Source: Neolewinella aurantiaca
Lineage (GTDB): Bacteria > Bacteroidota > Bacteroidia > Chitinophagales > Saprospiraceae
NCBI RefSeq assembly: GCF_008014675.1
Contig: NZ_VOXD01000026.1
Location: 1 to 64,000 of the forward strand
Direction: 5' to 3'
Length of the DNA: 64,000 bases
Every line of letters begins with the position of its first letter. Within the stretch, counting starts at the first letter, position 1. The position numbers and the translations under genes are program-made. Shown piece after piece: positions 16,232 to 24,252 of this stretch. Under the pieces are notes generated by a model. That model did not search any database. It had not been told where the DNA came from and worked only from the letters and a program-made list of their open reading frames with translations.

Positions 16232-17308
16232 TCAGGCCAGCAGCCCGAGCAGAAACGCCAGTGTATCGACTCCGTCTGCATAATCGGCAAGAGCTGGCTG
16301 CTGCGCCTGTCCGTAGCTGAATACGGGCAGGTCTACATTGAGAAAATCAGGAAAAGTAACCACGAGTTGAATTTCATCGCGTTGCTCTTCCAGTTTCGTG
16401 ACGAGTGCCGCTACATCCGGATAGTATTCAAAGTGTAGCGTTCCGATTCGTGACGGGATGGCTTCGGCTTCGAGTACCATCAATGGCCCGGTCAGGTGAA
16501 AGCTCTCCTTGTTGAGGGTAGTAAGCGCGTAGTTGTAGTCGAAGTTATTCTTCCATTTGGTGTGGTTCTGCAGGTTCTTCCATTCGTGGAAGACGTGCAA
16601 CAGCGGATCAAAATCGTATCCTTCCGGCACGTAAAGTTTACTTACGTTGCGGCACCCCAGGCCAAAATACTGAAAGACGTCGTTGCCCAGTGCCCGCATC
16701 TGTTCTTCGGTTTCCTCGCCGGAGAGCACCGCAACCGCGTTGCGGTTCTTACGGATGATGTGAGGGACTTTAGCAAAGTAAGTCTCGAAGTAGCGCGCGG
16801 AGTTGTTAGACCCCGTAGCGATTACGGCATCGTAGCCCCCGAGATTATCGACAATGTCGAAGTAGCCGGTGGCGCGTTCATCGGATTGGGCCAACAACTT
16901 GATCAGGTAAGGCAGGACGTACTCGTCTTTACTGCTCAGTTTGATCTGGGCTTTGTGCCCGGCAACGTAAACGCAGAGTATGTCGTGAAAGCCGACCAGT
17001 GGTATATTTCCGGCCAAAACCAGTCCTACTGTTTTACTTCCCTCACCGTTTGGCCCGGGTTGTGGCACAAAGCCTTCTCCGGCAATGGGGATGATCTTGT
17101 AGCCGTTCAACCAATTGTTAAGCTTTTCTTCGGAGAGGAATTCTTCGGCAATTGCTTTTACGGAAGCTTGCTGGTTTTCCAGCGTAAACCAGGCGTTGTT
17201 GAACAACGTCCGCTTTTGCAGGGCGGTCAGAAATTCGTCCTCCGGTCCGGTGAGATGAGCAGCCAATTGGTGCAGGGTGCTCAGGCGTTCTTGTAGGGTC
17301 ATTGTCAT
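16232..17308 (-). CDS. Acyl-CoA reductase, LuxC family
   Basis: This cytosolic aldehyde-dehydrogenase-fold enzyme of 356-358 residues is predicted to reduce acyl-CoA or acyl-protein thioesters to aldehydes with NADPH. GLVLAGNIPLVGFHDILCVY is the nucleotide-binding segment. IATGSNNSARYFETYF and RNAVAVLSGEE follow, and the catalytic-cysteine region is FQYFGLGCRNVSKLYVPEGY. No other lux genes are nearby, so a role in lipid or aldehyde metabolism is more likely than bioluminescence. The start may be 17308 or the second ATG at 17302. A strong promoter box ends only 7 bases before 17308, so the mRNA may be leaderless. Confidence 0.85.
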   Translation of the reverse strand: MTMTLQERLSTLHQLAAHLTGPEDEFLTALQKRTLFNNAWFTLENQQASVKAIAEEFLSEEKLNNWLNGYKIIPIAGEGFVPQPGPNGEGSKTVGLVLAGNIPLVGFHDILCVYVAGHKAQIKLSSKDEYVLPYLIKLLAQSDERATGYFDIVDNLGGYDAVIATGSNNSARYFETYFAKVPHIIRKNRNAVAVLSGEETEEQMRALGNDVFQYFGLGCRNVSKLYVPEGYDFDPLLHVFHEWKNLQNHTKWKNNFDYNYALTTLNKESFHLTGPLMVLEAEAIPSRIGTLHFEYYPDVAALVTKLEEQRDEIQLVVTFPDFLNVDLPVFSYGQAQQPALADYADGVDTLAFLLGLLA

Positions 17309-18003
17309 TGCGCCGCAAAGATAACATGGTCGGCTTTAATCTATTCAGGGGAGCTACTGCTGTGTATATCAATGGTCCGCTATAGTTTGTAGCTAATAAG
17401 ATAACTTCACTTCCGTGCTGCCAGTCTTTGCAGGGGCGTAACAGCGTCATATCTCGTCATACATCTTGTCTAACATGCCTGCCGGCGACTTTCTTTCGCT
17501 TCGCGTCTACTCCGTGGTGACGGGGCAAAGAAGCAAACCCCTCAGGCTGTGTCTCCGGCTGATCACTAATTCGGTCACTGCTGGCCTAAAAAGCAAAAAC
17601 TCGCCATCAAATTTGCCCTTCGAAGTCTTGGGACCGTTGGGTTTAATAGCCTTTCGGAAATGCAGCCGCTCCGTTTTGGCTCATACAGTTTGCTTTTTTG
17701 ACGGCCATCAGCAACCGAATTAGTGGCCGGAGCCAAAGCCGAAGTCGCTTCACAATGAAAATAGTCGAAAGTGTCGGTGGAGGAGTTTTACTCCGATTAA
17801 ACTTCTATGTACCAATTACGCGGCCAGAGGCCGCTCATCCCCGCTGTTCACCGGAGGTGAAGGCGGCCGGGGACTATAACTTTTCCTGGATGCTCCAAGC
17901 TCCGTAACAGAAAGCAACGCACATAGCTGCGACACTCCGATTCGGCCTTGGCACCAATTTCAACGATCAGCCGGTGATACACACCTTATTCCTCCATCGT
18001 TCC
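17309..18003. other. Gene-free region of about 700 bp with eroded open frames
   Basis: No supported gene is present. Frames near 17466-17723 and 17698-17907 have no domain signal. The phrase MPAGDFLSLR at 17475 onwards resembles junk-frame peptides that I recall from intergenic stretches of many Bacteroidota. TTCACC-gga-GGTGAA (about 17848-17862) is a small perfect inverted repeat. The stretch may be a remnant of a dispersed non-coding element. Confidence 0.35.
17316..17323 (-). promoter_or_regulatory. -7 promoter box of the acyl-CoA reductase gene
   Basis: TATCTTTG on the minus strand is an exact TAnnTTTG box followed by CGGCGCA and then the ATG at 17308. Transcription would begin at or next to the start codon. 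Confidence 0.5.
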
Positions 18004-18519
18004 TTAGGGCTGTTCTCCGAACAGTTCCCGCATCCGGGCGACGTTGCGCTCCGGAATTGCATCCACATCCGGGTAAGCCGCTACGGCATCTGCAACACTG
18101 CCCGTGCGTAGCAATTGCAGAACGGGATATGGTGCGCGGTTGGTGAGGTTACCGGGATCGTCTTGGGCTACGCCCTCGAAGCAATAATCGGGATGGAAGT
18201 GCGCCAGCTGGACCAGTTCAATAGCACCGCTGTTAGCAAGCGCGTCTTCGAAGGTGTAGACGAAATCGAGGAAGGTTTCAAAATCGGCGAGTAGCTCGCC
18301 GGGAAAAACAAGGAGACTGGTCTCCAGGGTATCCGGCTCTTTGTCCAACAAACTCTGCACCTGCGCCAGCGCCGCATAGAAAGCCTCCTCGAAATCATTC
18401 GATTTGATTTCCTTTGCTCCTACCCTGCCCTCGTTGAACGGCAATGCCGCAAAGGGGCACAGCGCGTGGCGAATGACGAAATCTTTTACCCAATCAAGGG
18501 TTTCTGCGGTTGGCCTCAT
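18004..18519 (-). CDS. DUF1415 family protein
   Basis: This 171-residue cytosolic protein has no known function. It fits the DUF1415 family by the early VIRHALCPFA motif (the family's conserved Cys-Pro), the central ETSLLVFP segment, and HFHPDYCFEGVAQDDPGNLT, followed by NRAPYPVLQLLR near the end. Its start codon overlaps the stop of the pseudouridine synthase gene by four bases (ATGA), so the two are translationally coupled. A weak match to the dispersed repeat core lies inside it (18350-18376). Confidence 0.85.
   Translation of the reverse strand: MRPTAETLDWVKDFVIRHALCPFAALPFNEGRVGAKEIKSNDFEEAFYAALAQVQSLLDKEPDTLETSLLVFPGELLADFETFLDFVYTFEDALANSGAIELVQLAHFHPDYCFEGVAQDDPGNLTNRAPYPVLQLLRTGSVADAVAAYPDVDAIPERNVARMRELFGEQP
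18350..18376 (-). repeat. Dispersed element, weak copy 7 inside the DUF1415 gene
   Basis: On the minus strand the sequence GGCGCTGGCGCAGGTGCAGA matches most of the consensus core. It encodes part of AALAQVQSL, which suits the family helix, so this could be chance. Confidence 0.35.
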
Positions 18520-19571
18520 GGGTGTGGATCGCTTTGCTTGCGGTTTTCGATGTAGTTGCGCCAGCGGTCAATCATCTGCTGCATATCGTCGGGCAAATCA
18601 CTGTCAAACGACATCCGCTCTCCGGTTACGGGGTGCGTGAAGGCAATGCTTTTGGCGTGCAGTGCCTGACGCGGACAGAGGTCAAAACAGCGCTCCGCGA
18701 AAATCCGGAATTTGCTGTAAACGGTTCCTTTCAGGATGCGGTCTCCGCCGTAACGGGCGTCGTTGAAGAGCGGATGGCCGATCGATTTCATGTGCACCCG
18801 AATCTGGTGGGTCCGGCCGGTTTCAAGCTTAAGCTCGAGTAGCGAAACGTAGTACAATCCTTCCAGAACCTTGTAATGGGTAATGGCGTGTTTGTGGCCT
18901 TCTTCGGGCTCATCGTATACCCGGTATTTCTGCCGGTTCTTGGCATCACGGCCGATGTAGGCATCGATTGTAGCTGCCATTTCTTCCGGTTCTCCCCAGC
19001 AGACGGCCTGGTATGTCCGTTCGATGCTGTGGTCGAAAAACTGCTTGGCCAGGTGGGTCATTGCCTCGTTGGTCTTGGCAATTACGAGCAGGCCCGAAGT
19101 ATCCTTATCGATGCGGTGAACCAGGCCAACCCGACTATCGTCGTTGCCGGCCAGTGTCGGTAAATCTTCCTGCCCGAGATAAAAAGTAAGTGCATTAACC
19201 AAGGTACCATCGCGGTGGCCGTTGGCGGGGTGTACCACCATGCCCGGCGGCTTATGAACGATCATTACGTGATCGTCTTCGTAGCGGATGTCGAGCGGAA
19301 TATCCTGAGGCGTCGGGGTTCTGCTTTCGTCCTCCGGGCGGTAGCGGGGAATTTCGATGGTGATCAACTCTCCGGGGCTGAGTTTATGGTTGACTTTCAC
19401 TTCTTTGCCATCGACCCTAATGGTTCCGCCTTTGATACCATTCTGTATCCGGTTACGGCTGACCTTGGGCAGCTTGTCGGTCAGGAACTTATCGATACGG
19501 GTCGGCTGCTGGCCGGGGTCGACGAGAATCTCCTGGGTTTCAATGTGGTCTACGGGATACTTACTTTGCAT
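18516..19571 (-). CDS. RluA-family pseudouridine synthase (RluD-like)
   Basis: This enzyme of 351 residues isomerises uridine in rRNA. An S4 RNA-binding domain lies at about residues 18-80 (TRIDKFLTDKLPKVSRNRIQ). The catalytic domain carries LVHRIDKDTSGLLVIAK with the catalytic Asp, and GRTHQIRVHMKSIGHPLFND. Length and S4 domain fit RluD, the large-subunit enzyme, although the exact site cannot be read from sequence. It is the first gene of a coupled pair with the DUF1415 gene. A TACCTTTG box ends four bases before the ATG, suggesting a leaderless message. Confidence 0.9.
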   Translation of the reverse strand: MQSKYPVDHIETQEILVDPGQQPTRIDKFLTDKLPKVSRNRIQNGIKGGTIRVDGKEVKVNHKLSPGELITIEIPRYRPEDESRTPTPQDIPLDIRYEDDHVMIVHKPPGMVVHPANGHRDGTLVNALTFYLGQEDLPTLAGNDDSRVGLVHRIDKDTSGLLVIAKTNEAMTHLAKQFFDHSIERTYQAVCWGEPEEMAATIDAYIGRDAKNRQKYRVYDEPEEGHKHAITHYKVLEGLYYVSLLELKLETGRTHQIRVHMKSIGHPLFNDARYGGDRILKGTVYSKFRIFAERCFDLCPRQALHAKSIAFTHPVTGERMSFDSDLPDDMQQMIDRWRNYIENRKQSDPHP

Positions 19572-19575
19572 TCCG

Positions 19576-19583
19576 CAAAGGTA
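19576..19583 (-). promoter_or_regulatory. -7 promoter box abutting the RluA-family start codon
   Basis: The minus strand reads TACCTTTG-CGGA-ATG. The box is an exact TAnnTTTG match and the predicted transcription start coincides with the start codon at 19571. Confidence 0.5.
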
Positions 19584-19734
19584 CTTATAAGTGGTTTGGG
19601 AATTTATTACTTGTTGTTATCAGTGCTGGCCACGTTGAGAAGTCCCTCCGAAATATTGGTTTCGCCTGGTTTTTTCACCTGTCCGCCATGAATAGAAACT
19701 GCCAACAGACACTAATTACCGCCTTTGCACAAGA

Positions 19735-20439
19735 CTATTTATAAACAGACCGGCAGAGCGTTTCACCCCATTCATTAAGTGTAAACACTACTTTACCTCC
19801 TCCGGCCAGAGGGACCCGCCGGAACTCCAGCTTTCGGGCGGCGACCGGTCCTGTACAGTGCAGCACTCCGACAACCTGATTGTCGTGCACCTGAACCGAA
19901 AAAGAGACGGGCTCAGCGAAGTTGTTCCTGATCAGGAGGTCGCGGTAGCCGTACACGACGGTGGCGTCTGCCCCCAACGGCGTGAAGCGCTCGTCGTCTT
20001 GGTAAATATCGGCAGAATGGTTGTGTCGTTCCAGAATTTCCAGCCCGGAAAGAAGCGACAGGTGGTATAATAAGCCGGAGAGCTGGCAGAGTCCGCCCCC
20101 GAAATCTTCTCTTAGTTCTCCTCCGATCAGGTTACGGCCGGGCAAAAAGCCACGGCGGGCCGTAGGCGGGCCAACGGCCCGCCAGAAAGAGAAAGTCTCC
20201 CCCGGCCGAACAACGTACCGCCCTACCCTCTCGCCCCCAAGGCGAAGGTTGGCCAGTTTGTTTTCGTAGAGGTAACTGCGCCGGACCGGCTGACTTAAAA
20301 CAACCCGCTGCGGCACGAAAGAAGGGGCCGCAGGCTTCGCAAAGCGTATATTTTCGTTGCCCCACCGGTACTGTACAAACCTTTTGAGCAATTGCCAGCT
20401 TATTTTAACCCGGCGGGGAGTCATCTGACGCAGTGTCAT
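19735..20439 (-). CDS. VanW family protein
   Basis: This 234-residue protein has the VanW core: RPGETFSFWRAVGPPTARRG, then GFLPGRNLIGGELREDFGGG, then LCQLSGLLYHLSLLSGLEI and the ERHNHSADIY segment. VanW proteins occur in some vancomycin-resistance operons, but here there are no van genes, and a biochemical role is not established for the family. The ATG at 20439 overlaps the stop of the upstream methyltransferase by four bases (ATGA), which supports this start over 20496. No signal peptide is evident, and the basic N-terminus suggests a cytosolic location. Confidence 0.88.
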   Translation of the reverse strand: MTLRQMTPRRVKISWQLLKRFVQYRWGNENIRFAKPAAPSFVPQRVVLSQPVRRSYLYENKLANLRLGGERVGRYVVRPGETFSFWRAVGPPTARRGFLPGRNLIGGELREDFGGGLCQLSGLLYHLSLLSGLEILERHNHSADIYQDDERFTPLGADATVVYGYRDLLIRNNFAEPVSFSVQVHDNQVVGVLHCTGPVAARKLEFRRVPLAGGGKVVFTLNEWGETLCRSVYK

Positions 20440-21110
20440 CTCTTTTCGATTACGTAGACCCGGTAAGAAGCCACTGTTTTCAGCGGTGTACGGCAAAGCA
20501 GGTTATCGATACCCACGAGCGCGCCGCGTAGCCGTTTCGGGACCCGGTGAACGGGGAAAGCAGCCACCCCACGAACGGCTTTCAGCTTCCAGGTAGTCCC
20601 GAGCAACACCCGGACATCATGATCCGTGAAGGCGTTTGCGCCGTGCCAGTTGTTTTGCTCACGCCCCAGCAAAGAGCGGCGCTCCTCCGAGGGAACGTCG
20701 AAGATCAACTTGCCGCCTGGTTTAACAATGCGGGCGGCTTCCCAGAGGAGGGTTTCCAGATCAGACCATTCCAGGTGCATCATGAGGTGAAAGCAAATCA
20801 CCGCGTCGAAACTCCCCCGTGCGAACCTGGTCTTGAGGGCGTTTTCCACCGCAAACTGCTTGTCCGGGTTATTGGCCCTCGCTACGGAGATCATTTGCGG
20901 ACTGAGGTCGGCCCCTACGGTACAATACTCCATGAAACGCCCGGTTCCGCAGGCGAGGTTGAGCACCGACCGATCTTCGGGAGGGCCGAGATAGCGGTCT
21001 AAGACCGCAGTCTCCTGCTGGTGGATGTAACGTCCGTAGGAGTTACCGAAGCGGTCGTGATCGTAGTTAGGAGCAAGTTGATCGTAGTAAGTTTTTACGG
21101 CAGCGTTCAT
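20436..21110 (-). CDS. Class I SAM-dependent methyltransferase
   Basis: This 224-residue cytosolic protein has the Rossmann methyltransferase core. Motif I is VLNLACGTGRFMEY at about residue 50. VGADLSPQMISVARAN follows, then the ICFHLMMHLEWSDLETLLWE region and VKPGGKLIFDVPSEE (post-motif). The C-terminal part is basic. The substrate is unknown. It is translationally coupled to the VanW gene by an ATGA overlap, so the two probably act on the same small molecule or envelope component. A promoter box stands 25 bp upstream. Confidence 0.85.
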   Translation of the reverse strand: MNAAVKTYYDQLAPNYDHDRFGNSYGRYIHQQETAVLDRYLGPPEDRSVLNLACGTGRFMEYCTVGADLSPQMISVARANNPDKQFAVENALKTRFARGSFDAVICFHLMMHLEWSDLETLLWEAARIVKPGGKLIFDVPSEERRSLLGREQNNWHGANAFTDHDVRVLLGTTWKLKAVRGVAAFPVHRVPKRLRGALVGIDNLLCRTPLKTVASYRVYVIEKR

Positions 21111-21134
21111 GAGTGGGAGTGTTTTTGTTTACTC

Positions 21135-21142
21135 CAAAGTTA
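21135..21142 (-). promoter_or_regulatory. -7 promoter box of the methyltransferase-vanW pair
   Basis: TAACTTTG on the minus strand matches TAnnTTTG and lies 25 bases before the start codon at 21110. Confidence 0.45.
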
Positions 21143-21240
21143 GCCCCTCAACGAGCCGGTTTTTGGGCTGTTTAGCAAGTGTCCGTCTTTCGTGCGTATG
21201 CGCAGCCATACGCAGAATATTCGTCGGGGCGGCATTCCGG

Positions 21241-21405
21241 TCAGTCGTAGAAATAAGCGGCAACATAGCCTGCTCCGATCAGGAAGTTAGTGTACAACCA
21301 GTAGTTTCCAGGGGCGAATACGACGGCGGCTATTCCTAACAGAAAGAACAGTGCGGCAAAAATCAGGTAGTTCCGTTTATTGGTTTTTTCCTTTCTTGAA
21401 TTCAT
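21241..21405 (-). CDS. Small membrane protein (54 aa), coupled to the acetyltransferase gene
   Basis: This 54-residue product starts with a basic leader (MNSRKEKTNKRNY). Two hydrophobic segments follow (LIFAALFFLLGIAAVVFA and about YTNFLIGAGYVAAYF), and it ends in Tyr-Asp. The ATG overlaps the stop codon of the upstream acetyltransferase gene in an ATGA junction, which is the main evidence that it is a real gene. No family is recognised. It may be an inner-membrane hairpin helping the acetyltransferase, which is only an inference. Confidence 0.65.
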   Translation of the reverse strand: MNSRKEKTNKRNYLIFAALFFLLGIAAVVFAPGNYWLYTNFLIGAGYVAAYFYD

Positions 21406-22019
21406 TTGGTCAGCTTACTGAAGTCATTTCCCGTGAGGAGTTTCACGTTGTCCGTTATCCAATCAAGTGGCTGGTCCCACCATTTCAGTTCGAGGAGTTT
21501 TTCGATGGTTTCATCATCGAAGCGCTGCTTGATCTCCCGGGCGGGGTTTCCGCCTACGATGGTGTAAGGAGCTACGTCTTTCACTACGGTTGCATTGGCG
21601 GCAATGATGGCGCCGTCCCCGATAGTAACACCGCTCATGATGGTGGCGTTGTAGCCAATCCACACGTCGTTGCCGATAACCGTGTCCCCTTTTTTGGGGT
21701 AATTCCGGTCTTCCATGGCCTTTTCCCAGCCATCGCCGAAGATGGCAAAGGGGTAAGTGGATACCGCTTCGGTGAGGTGATTTGCTCCACTCATGATGAA
21801 GGTTACGTCGGAGGCGATCATACAGAACTTACCGATGATCAACTTGTCGCCTACGAAGTCGAAGTGATACTTCACATTTTTCTCAAAGTTCATCACGTCT
21901 TCAAAATCGTCGTAGTACGTAAAGTCTCCGACGATGATGTTGGGGTTGGTGATGATGTTTTTCAGGAAGCAAAGGCGATCGTAGTGCGCGAGCGGAAACT
22001 TTGTGGTAGGATTCGGCAT
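21402..22019 (-). CDS. CatB/Vat-like (xenobiotic) O-acetyltransferase
   Basis: This is a left-handed-beta-helix acetyltransferase of 205 residues. GDFTYYDDFEDVMNFEKNV and FCMIASDVTFIMSGANHLTE contain the catalytic-histidine region of the XAT class. Hexapeptide turns follow (IGNDVWIGYNATIMSGVTIG, then DGAIIAANATVV and the PYTIVGGNPAREIKQRF coenzyme A segment). Relatives acetylate chloramphenicol or streptogramin A, but most genomic members have unknown natural acceptors, so resistance should not be assumed. It is coupled to the 54-residue membrane protein gene downstream. A repeat copy lies 19 bp upstream of the start. Confidence 0.88.
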   Translation of the reverse strand: MPNPTTKFPLAHYDRLCFLKNIITNPNIIVGDFTYYDDFEDVMNFEKNVKYHFDFVGDKLIIGKFCMIASDVTFIMSGANHLTEAVSTYPFAIFGDGWEKAMEDRNYPKKGDTVIGNDVWIGYNATIMSGVTIGDGAIIAANATVVKDVAPYTIVGGNPAREIKQRFDDETIEKLLELKWWDQPLDWITDNVKLLTGNDFSKLTK

Positions 22020-22349
22020 TTTCCTTGATTTTATTTTGGCGGGAACGCAGGTGCAAAACAGGTTAAGCAGGATCCAGCCGGAAATCCGGGACCGGGCTCA
22101 CGGCCCGTCCGGATCAGATTAAGAGATTTTCCTCGCTGTTTAATTCAGAGCGCCCGGACCACAGCAAAACCACCGGCAATATATCCCTCCTCAGGAGAAC
22201 TAAAGGCAAGTATGATCAGAAATCCATCTTATAAAAAAGGCAATGGCGTATGTTTGCGCCGCCGGCGAGGTGCAACTTACTCTGATCAACAAGCATTTTA
22301 TGCACGCAACCAACGGTAAAACCTCTTCGGCTCCTAAACTGAAACAGTC
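22020..22349. other. Intergenic region, acetyltransferase to trpS
   Basis: The genes on both sides diverge from this gap. It holds repeat copy 8 and, near 22262, a degenerate GCGAGGTGCAA that may be an eroded copy. No gene or promoter box was seen. Confidence 0.5.
22038..22064 (+). repeat. Dispersed GCAGGTGCA element, copy 8
   Basis: The core is GGCGGGAACGCAGGTGCAAA followed by ACAGGTT. It lies 19 bp upstream of the acetyltransferase start, which runs on the other strand. Confidence 0.75.
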
Positions 22350-23327
22350 ATGAGTAAAAGAATATTAACAGGTATCCAGAGTAGCGGAACCCCCCATTTG
22401 GGTAACATCCTCGGTGCCATCGGCCCTGCTATTGAAATGTCTGAACGCGCAACCGAAAAGTGCTTTTATTTCATCGCAGACATGCACTCCCTGACTTCCC
22501 TCAAAGATGCTCAGACCCGAATTGATAACACTTACTCTGTAGCCGCAACCTGGCTGGCACTGGGTCTCGACATCGAGAAGCACCTCCTCTACCGCCAGTC
22601 CAAGATTCCTCAGGTGAGCGAGCTGTCCTGGTACCTGGGCTGTTTCATGCCCTTTTCCCGGCTTTCGCTGGCGCACTCCTTCAAGGATAAATCGGACAAC
22701 CTCGAAGACGTAAACGCCGGCCTTTTCACCTACCCGGTATTGATGTGTGCCGATATTCTTCTGTACGACGCAGCTTTTGTGCCCGTAGGGAAAGACCAAC
22801 TGCAGCACGTAGAGTTTGCGCGCGACGTTGCGCGCAGGATCAACAGTCATTACAAGAAAGAGGTCTTTGTGATACCAGAAAGCAAAACAAGTGAAGACGT
22901 GATGATCGTTCCCGGCATCGATGGCCGGAAGATGAGCAAATCATACAACAACTTCATCAATATCTTTCTGCCGGAGAAGAAGCTCAAAAAGCGCATCAAC
23001 AGCATCGTAACTTCCTCTACCCCCGTCGAAGAGCCCAAAGATCCCGACACCTGCAACGTATTCAACATCTACAAGCTGATGGGAGCTGCGGAGCAAACCG
23101 AAGCCCTGCGCGCCAACTACCTTGCCGGAGGTTTTGGCTACGGAGCCGCTAAAAAGGAGTTGTTCGAACTGGTCATGGATCGCTATGCGAAGCCACGTGC
23201 CGAATACGACAAGTACCTCAACGACCTGACGGAACTCGAAAGGCTTTTGCAGAAATCCGAGCAGCAGGCTACAGAACTTGCCGACCGGAAGCTCCTCGAA
23301 GTCCGGGAAGTTCTGGGCTTTAAGTAG
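22350..23327 (+). CDS. trpS: Tryptophan--tRNA ligase
   Basis: This cytosolic class I aminoacyl-tRNA synthetase has 325 residues, normal for TrpRS. GIQSSGTPHLGNILGAIGPA carries the HIGH-like signature. CADILLYDAAFVPVGKDQLQ and the KMSKS loop (DGRKMSKSYNN) follow. The C-terminal helical part binds the anticodon. It stands alone and ends in a strong hairpin at 23367-23400. Confidence 0.96.
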   Translation: MSKRILTGIQSSGTPHLGNILGAIGPAIEMSERATEKCFYFIADMHSLTSLKDAQTRIDNTYSVAATWLALGLDIEKHLLYRQSKIPQVSELSWYLGCFMPFSRLSLAHSFKDKSDNLEDVNAGLFTYPVLMCADILLYDAAFVPVGKDQLQHVEFARDVARRINSHYKKEVFVIPESKTSEDVMIVPGIDGRKMSKSYNNFINIFLPEKKLKKRINSIVTSSTPVEEPKDPDTCNVFNIYKLMGAAEQTEALRANYLAGGFGYGAAKKELFELVMDRYAKPRAEYDKYLNDLTELERLLQKSEQQATELADRKLLEVREVLGFK

Positions 23328-23366
23328 GCTCAGGTACGTTTTACAAGTCGGTTTACCCTAAAAGCA

Positions 23367-23400
23367 TGGCCCAACAGATGATCTGTTGGGCCAACTCTTT
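23367..23400 (+). terminator. Terminator hairpin behind trpS
   Basis: TGGCCCAACAG (23367-23377) pairs perfectly with 23383-23393 around a 5-base loop and is followed by the T-containing tail ACTCTTT. Confidence 0.7.
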
Positions 23401-23437
23401 ATGCTTCCACCTCTTTTAGTGGTACATTCCCATCCTG

Positions 23438-24115
23438 ATGTCTCCACTAGCCGTGGCCTTCCTGGCCACCACTTTTCTTACCATCTTTCTTTTTGTCCGG
23501 TCGCACCGCGATCCCGGGCCGCTGGCTTTTTATTTGTCGGGTTATGCTGCGCTGCAGTACGGAATTGCTACCACTGGCTTTTACGAAAACACCGAAGTTC
23601 TGCCGCCGCCTTTCCTGCTCAACGTGGTGCCAGCCATAGTATTTGTTATCTGGTTGTTTGTTGCGCAGCGGGGAAAAGCCTTCGCGGCAGGTTTTATGCC
23701 TGATCGTTTACTATGGGTCCATTTCGTTCGCATGCCGGTAGAACTCATCTTATTTGGGCTTTTCACCGCCGGCCTGGTCCCTGAAGTGATGACCTTCGCT
23801 GGCAGCAACTTCGACATTCTGGCCGGCCTTTCCGCCCCCGTTGTCTGGTATTTGGCTTACTACCGAAAGCTGATGTCACCAGCGTTGCTGCGGGCATGGC
23901 ACATTGCAGCATCCCTTCTTCTGCTTAACATCGTGGCTTCGGCTGTTCTATCCGTTCCACTTCCCATCCAGCAGTTTGGTCTCGAGCAGCCTAACCTGGC
24001 GTTGCTGATGGCTCCGTACAATTTATTGCCTGCAGTAGTGGTTCCACTTGTTATTGTCGGGCACATTGCGGGATTCCGGACAGAGCGTGGAGAAGTAGCC
24101 CAAAAACCGGCCTAA
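23438..24115 (+). CDS. Polytopic membrane protein of unknown function
   Basis: This 225-residue protein has about seven hydrophobic segments (VAFLATTFLTIFLFV, LAFYLSGYAALQYGIATTGF, NVVPAIVFVIWLFVA, VELILFGLFTAGLVPEVM, LLLLNIVASAVLSVPLP, and LLPAVVVPLVIVGHIAGF at the end). Charged loops between them are short. No family is recognised. It precedes ccmE by 137 bp on the same strand, with a repeat copy in the gap, so it could belong to the cytochrome maturation group, but nothing in the sequence proves it. Confidence 0.7.
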   Translation: MSPLAVAFLATTFLTIFLFVRSHRDPGPLAFYLSGYAALQYGIATTGFYENTEVLPPPFLLNVVPAIVFVIWLFVAQRGKAFAAGFMPDRLLWVHFVRMPVELILFGLFTAGLVPEVMTFAGSNFDILAGLSAPVVWYLAYYRKLMSPALLRAWHIAASLLLLNIVASAVLSVPLPIQQFGLEQPNLALLMAPYNLLPAVVVPLVIVGHIAGFRTERGEVAQKPA

Positions 24116-24206
24116 GCTTGACCCAATTCTGACCATGCCCGAGGGCGGGTAGCGTACCTTCGCAGAACGTTACGCAAACTGTATTTTATTCGCACTTTGC
24201 TTTCGT

Positions 24207-24238
24207 AAAACTTTCCCCTGCACCCTGCGTGCGCGCCC
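24207..24238 (-). repeat. Dispersed GCAGGTGCA element, copy 9
   Basis: This copy has one extra base in the core (CGCAGGGTGCAGG on the minus strand). It ends 14 bp before the ccmE start, so it would lie in the 5' leader of that mRNA. Confidence 0.65.
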
Positions 24239-24252
24239 AAAAGATTCTTGCC

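Noticed and set aside
22257-22275. GCCGGCGAGGTGCAA upstream of trpS as a repeat copy
   Set aside because: The core lacks two bases and the tail does not match. At most it is an eroded copy.
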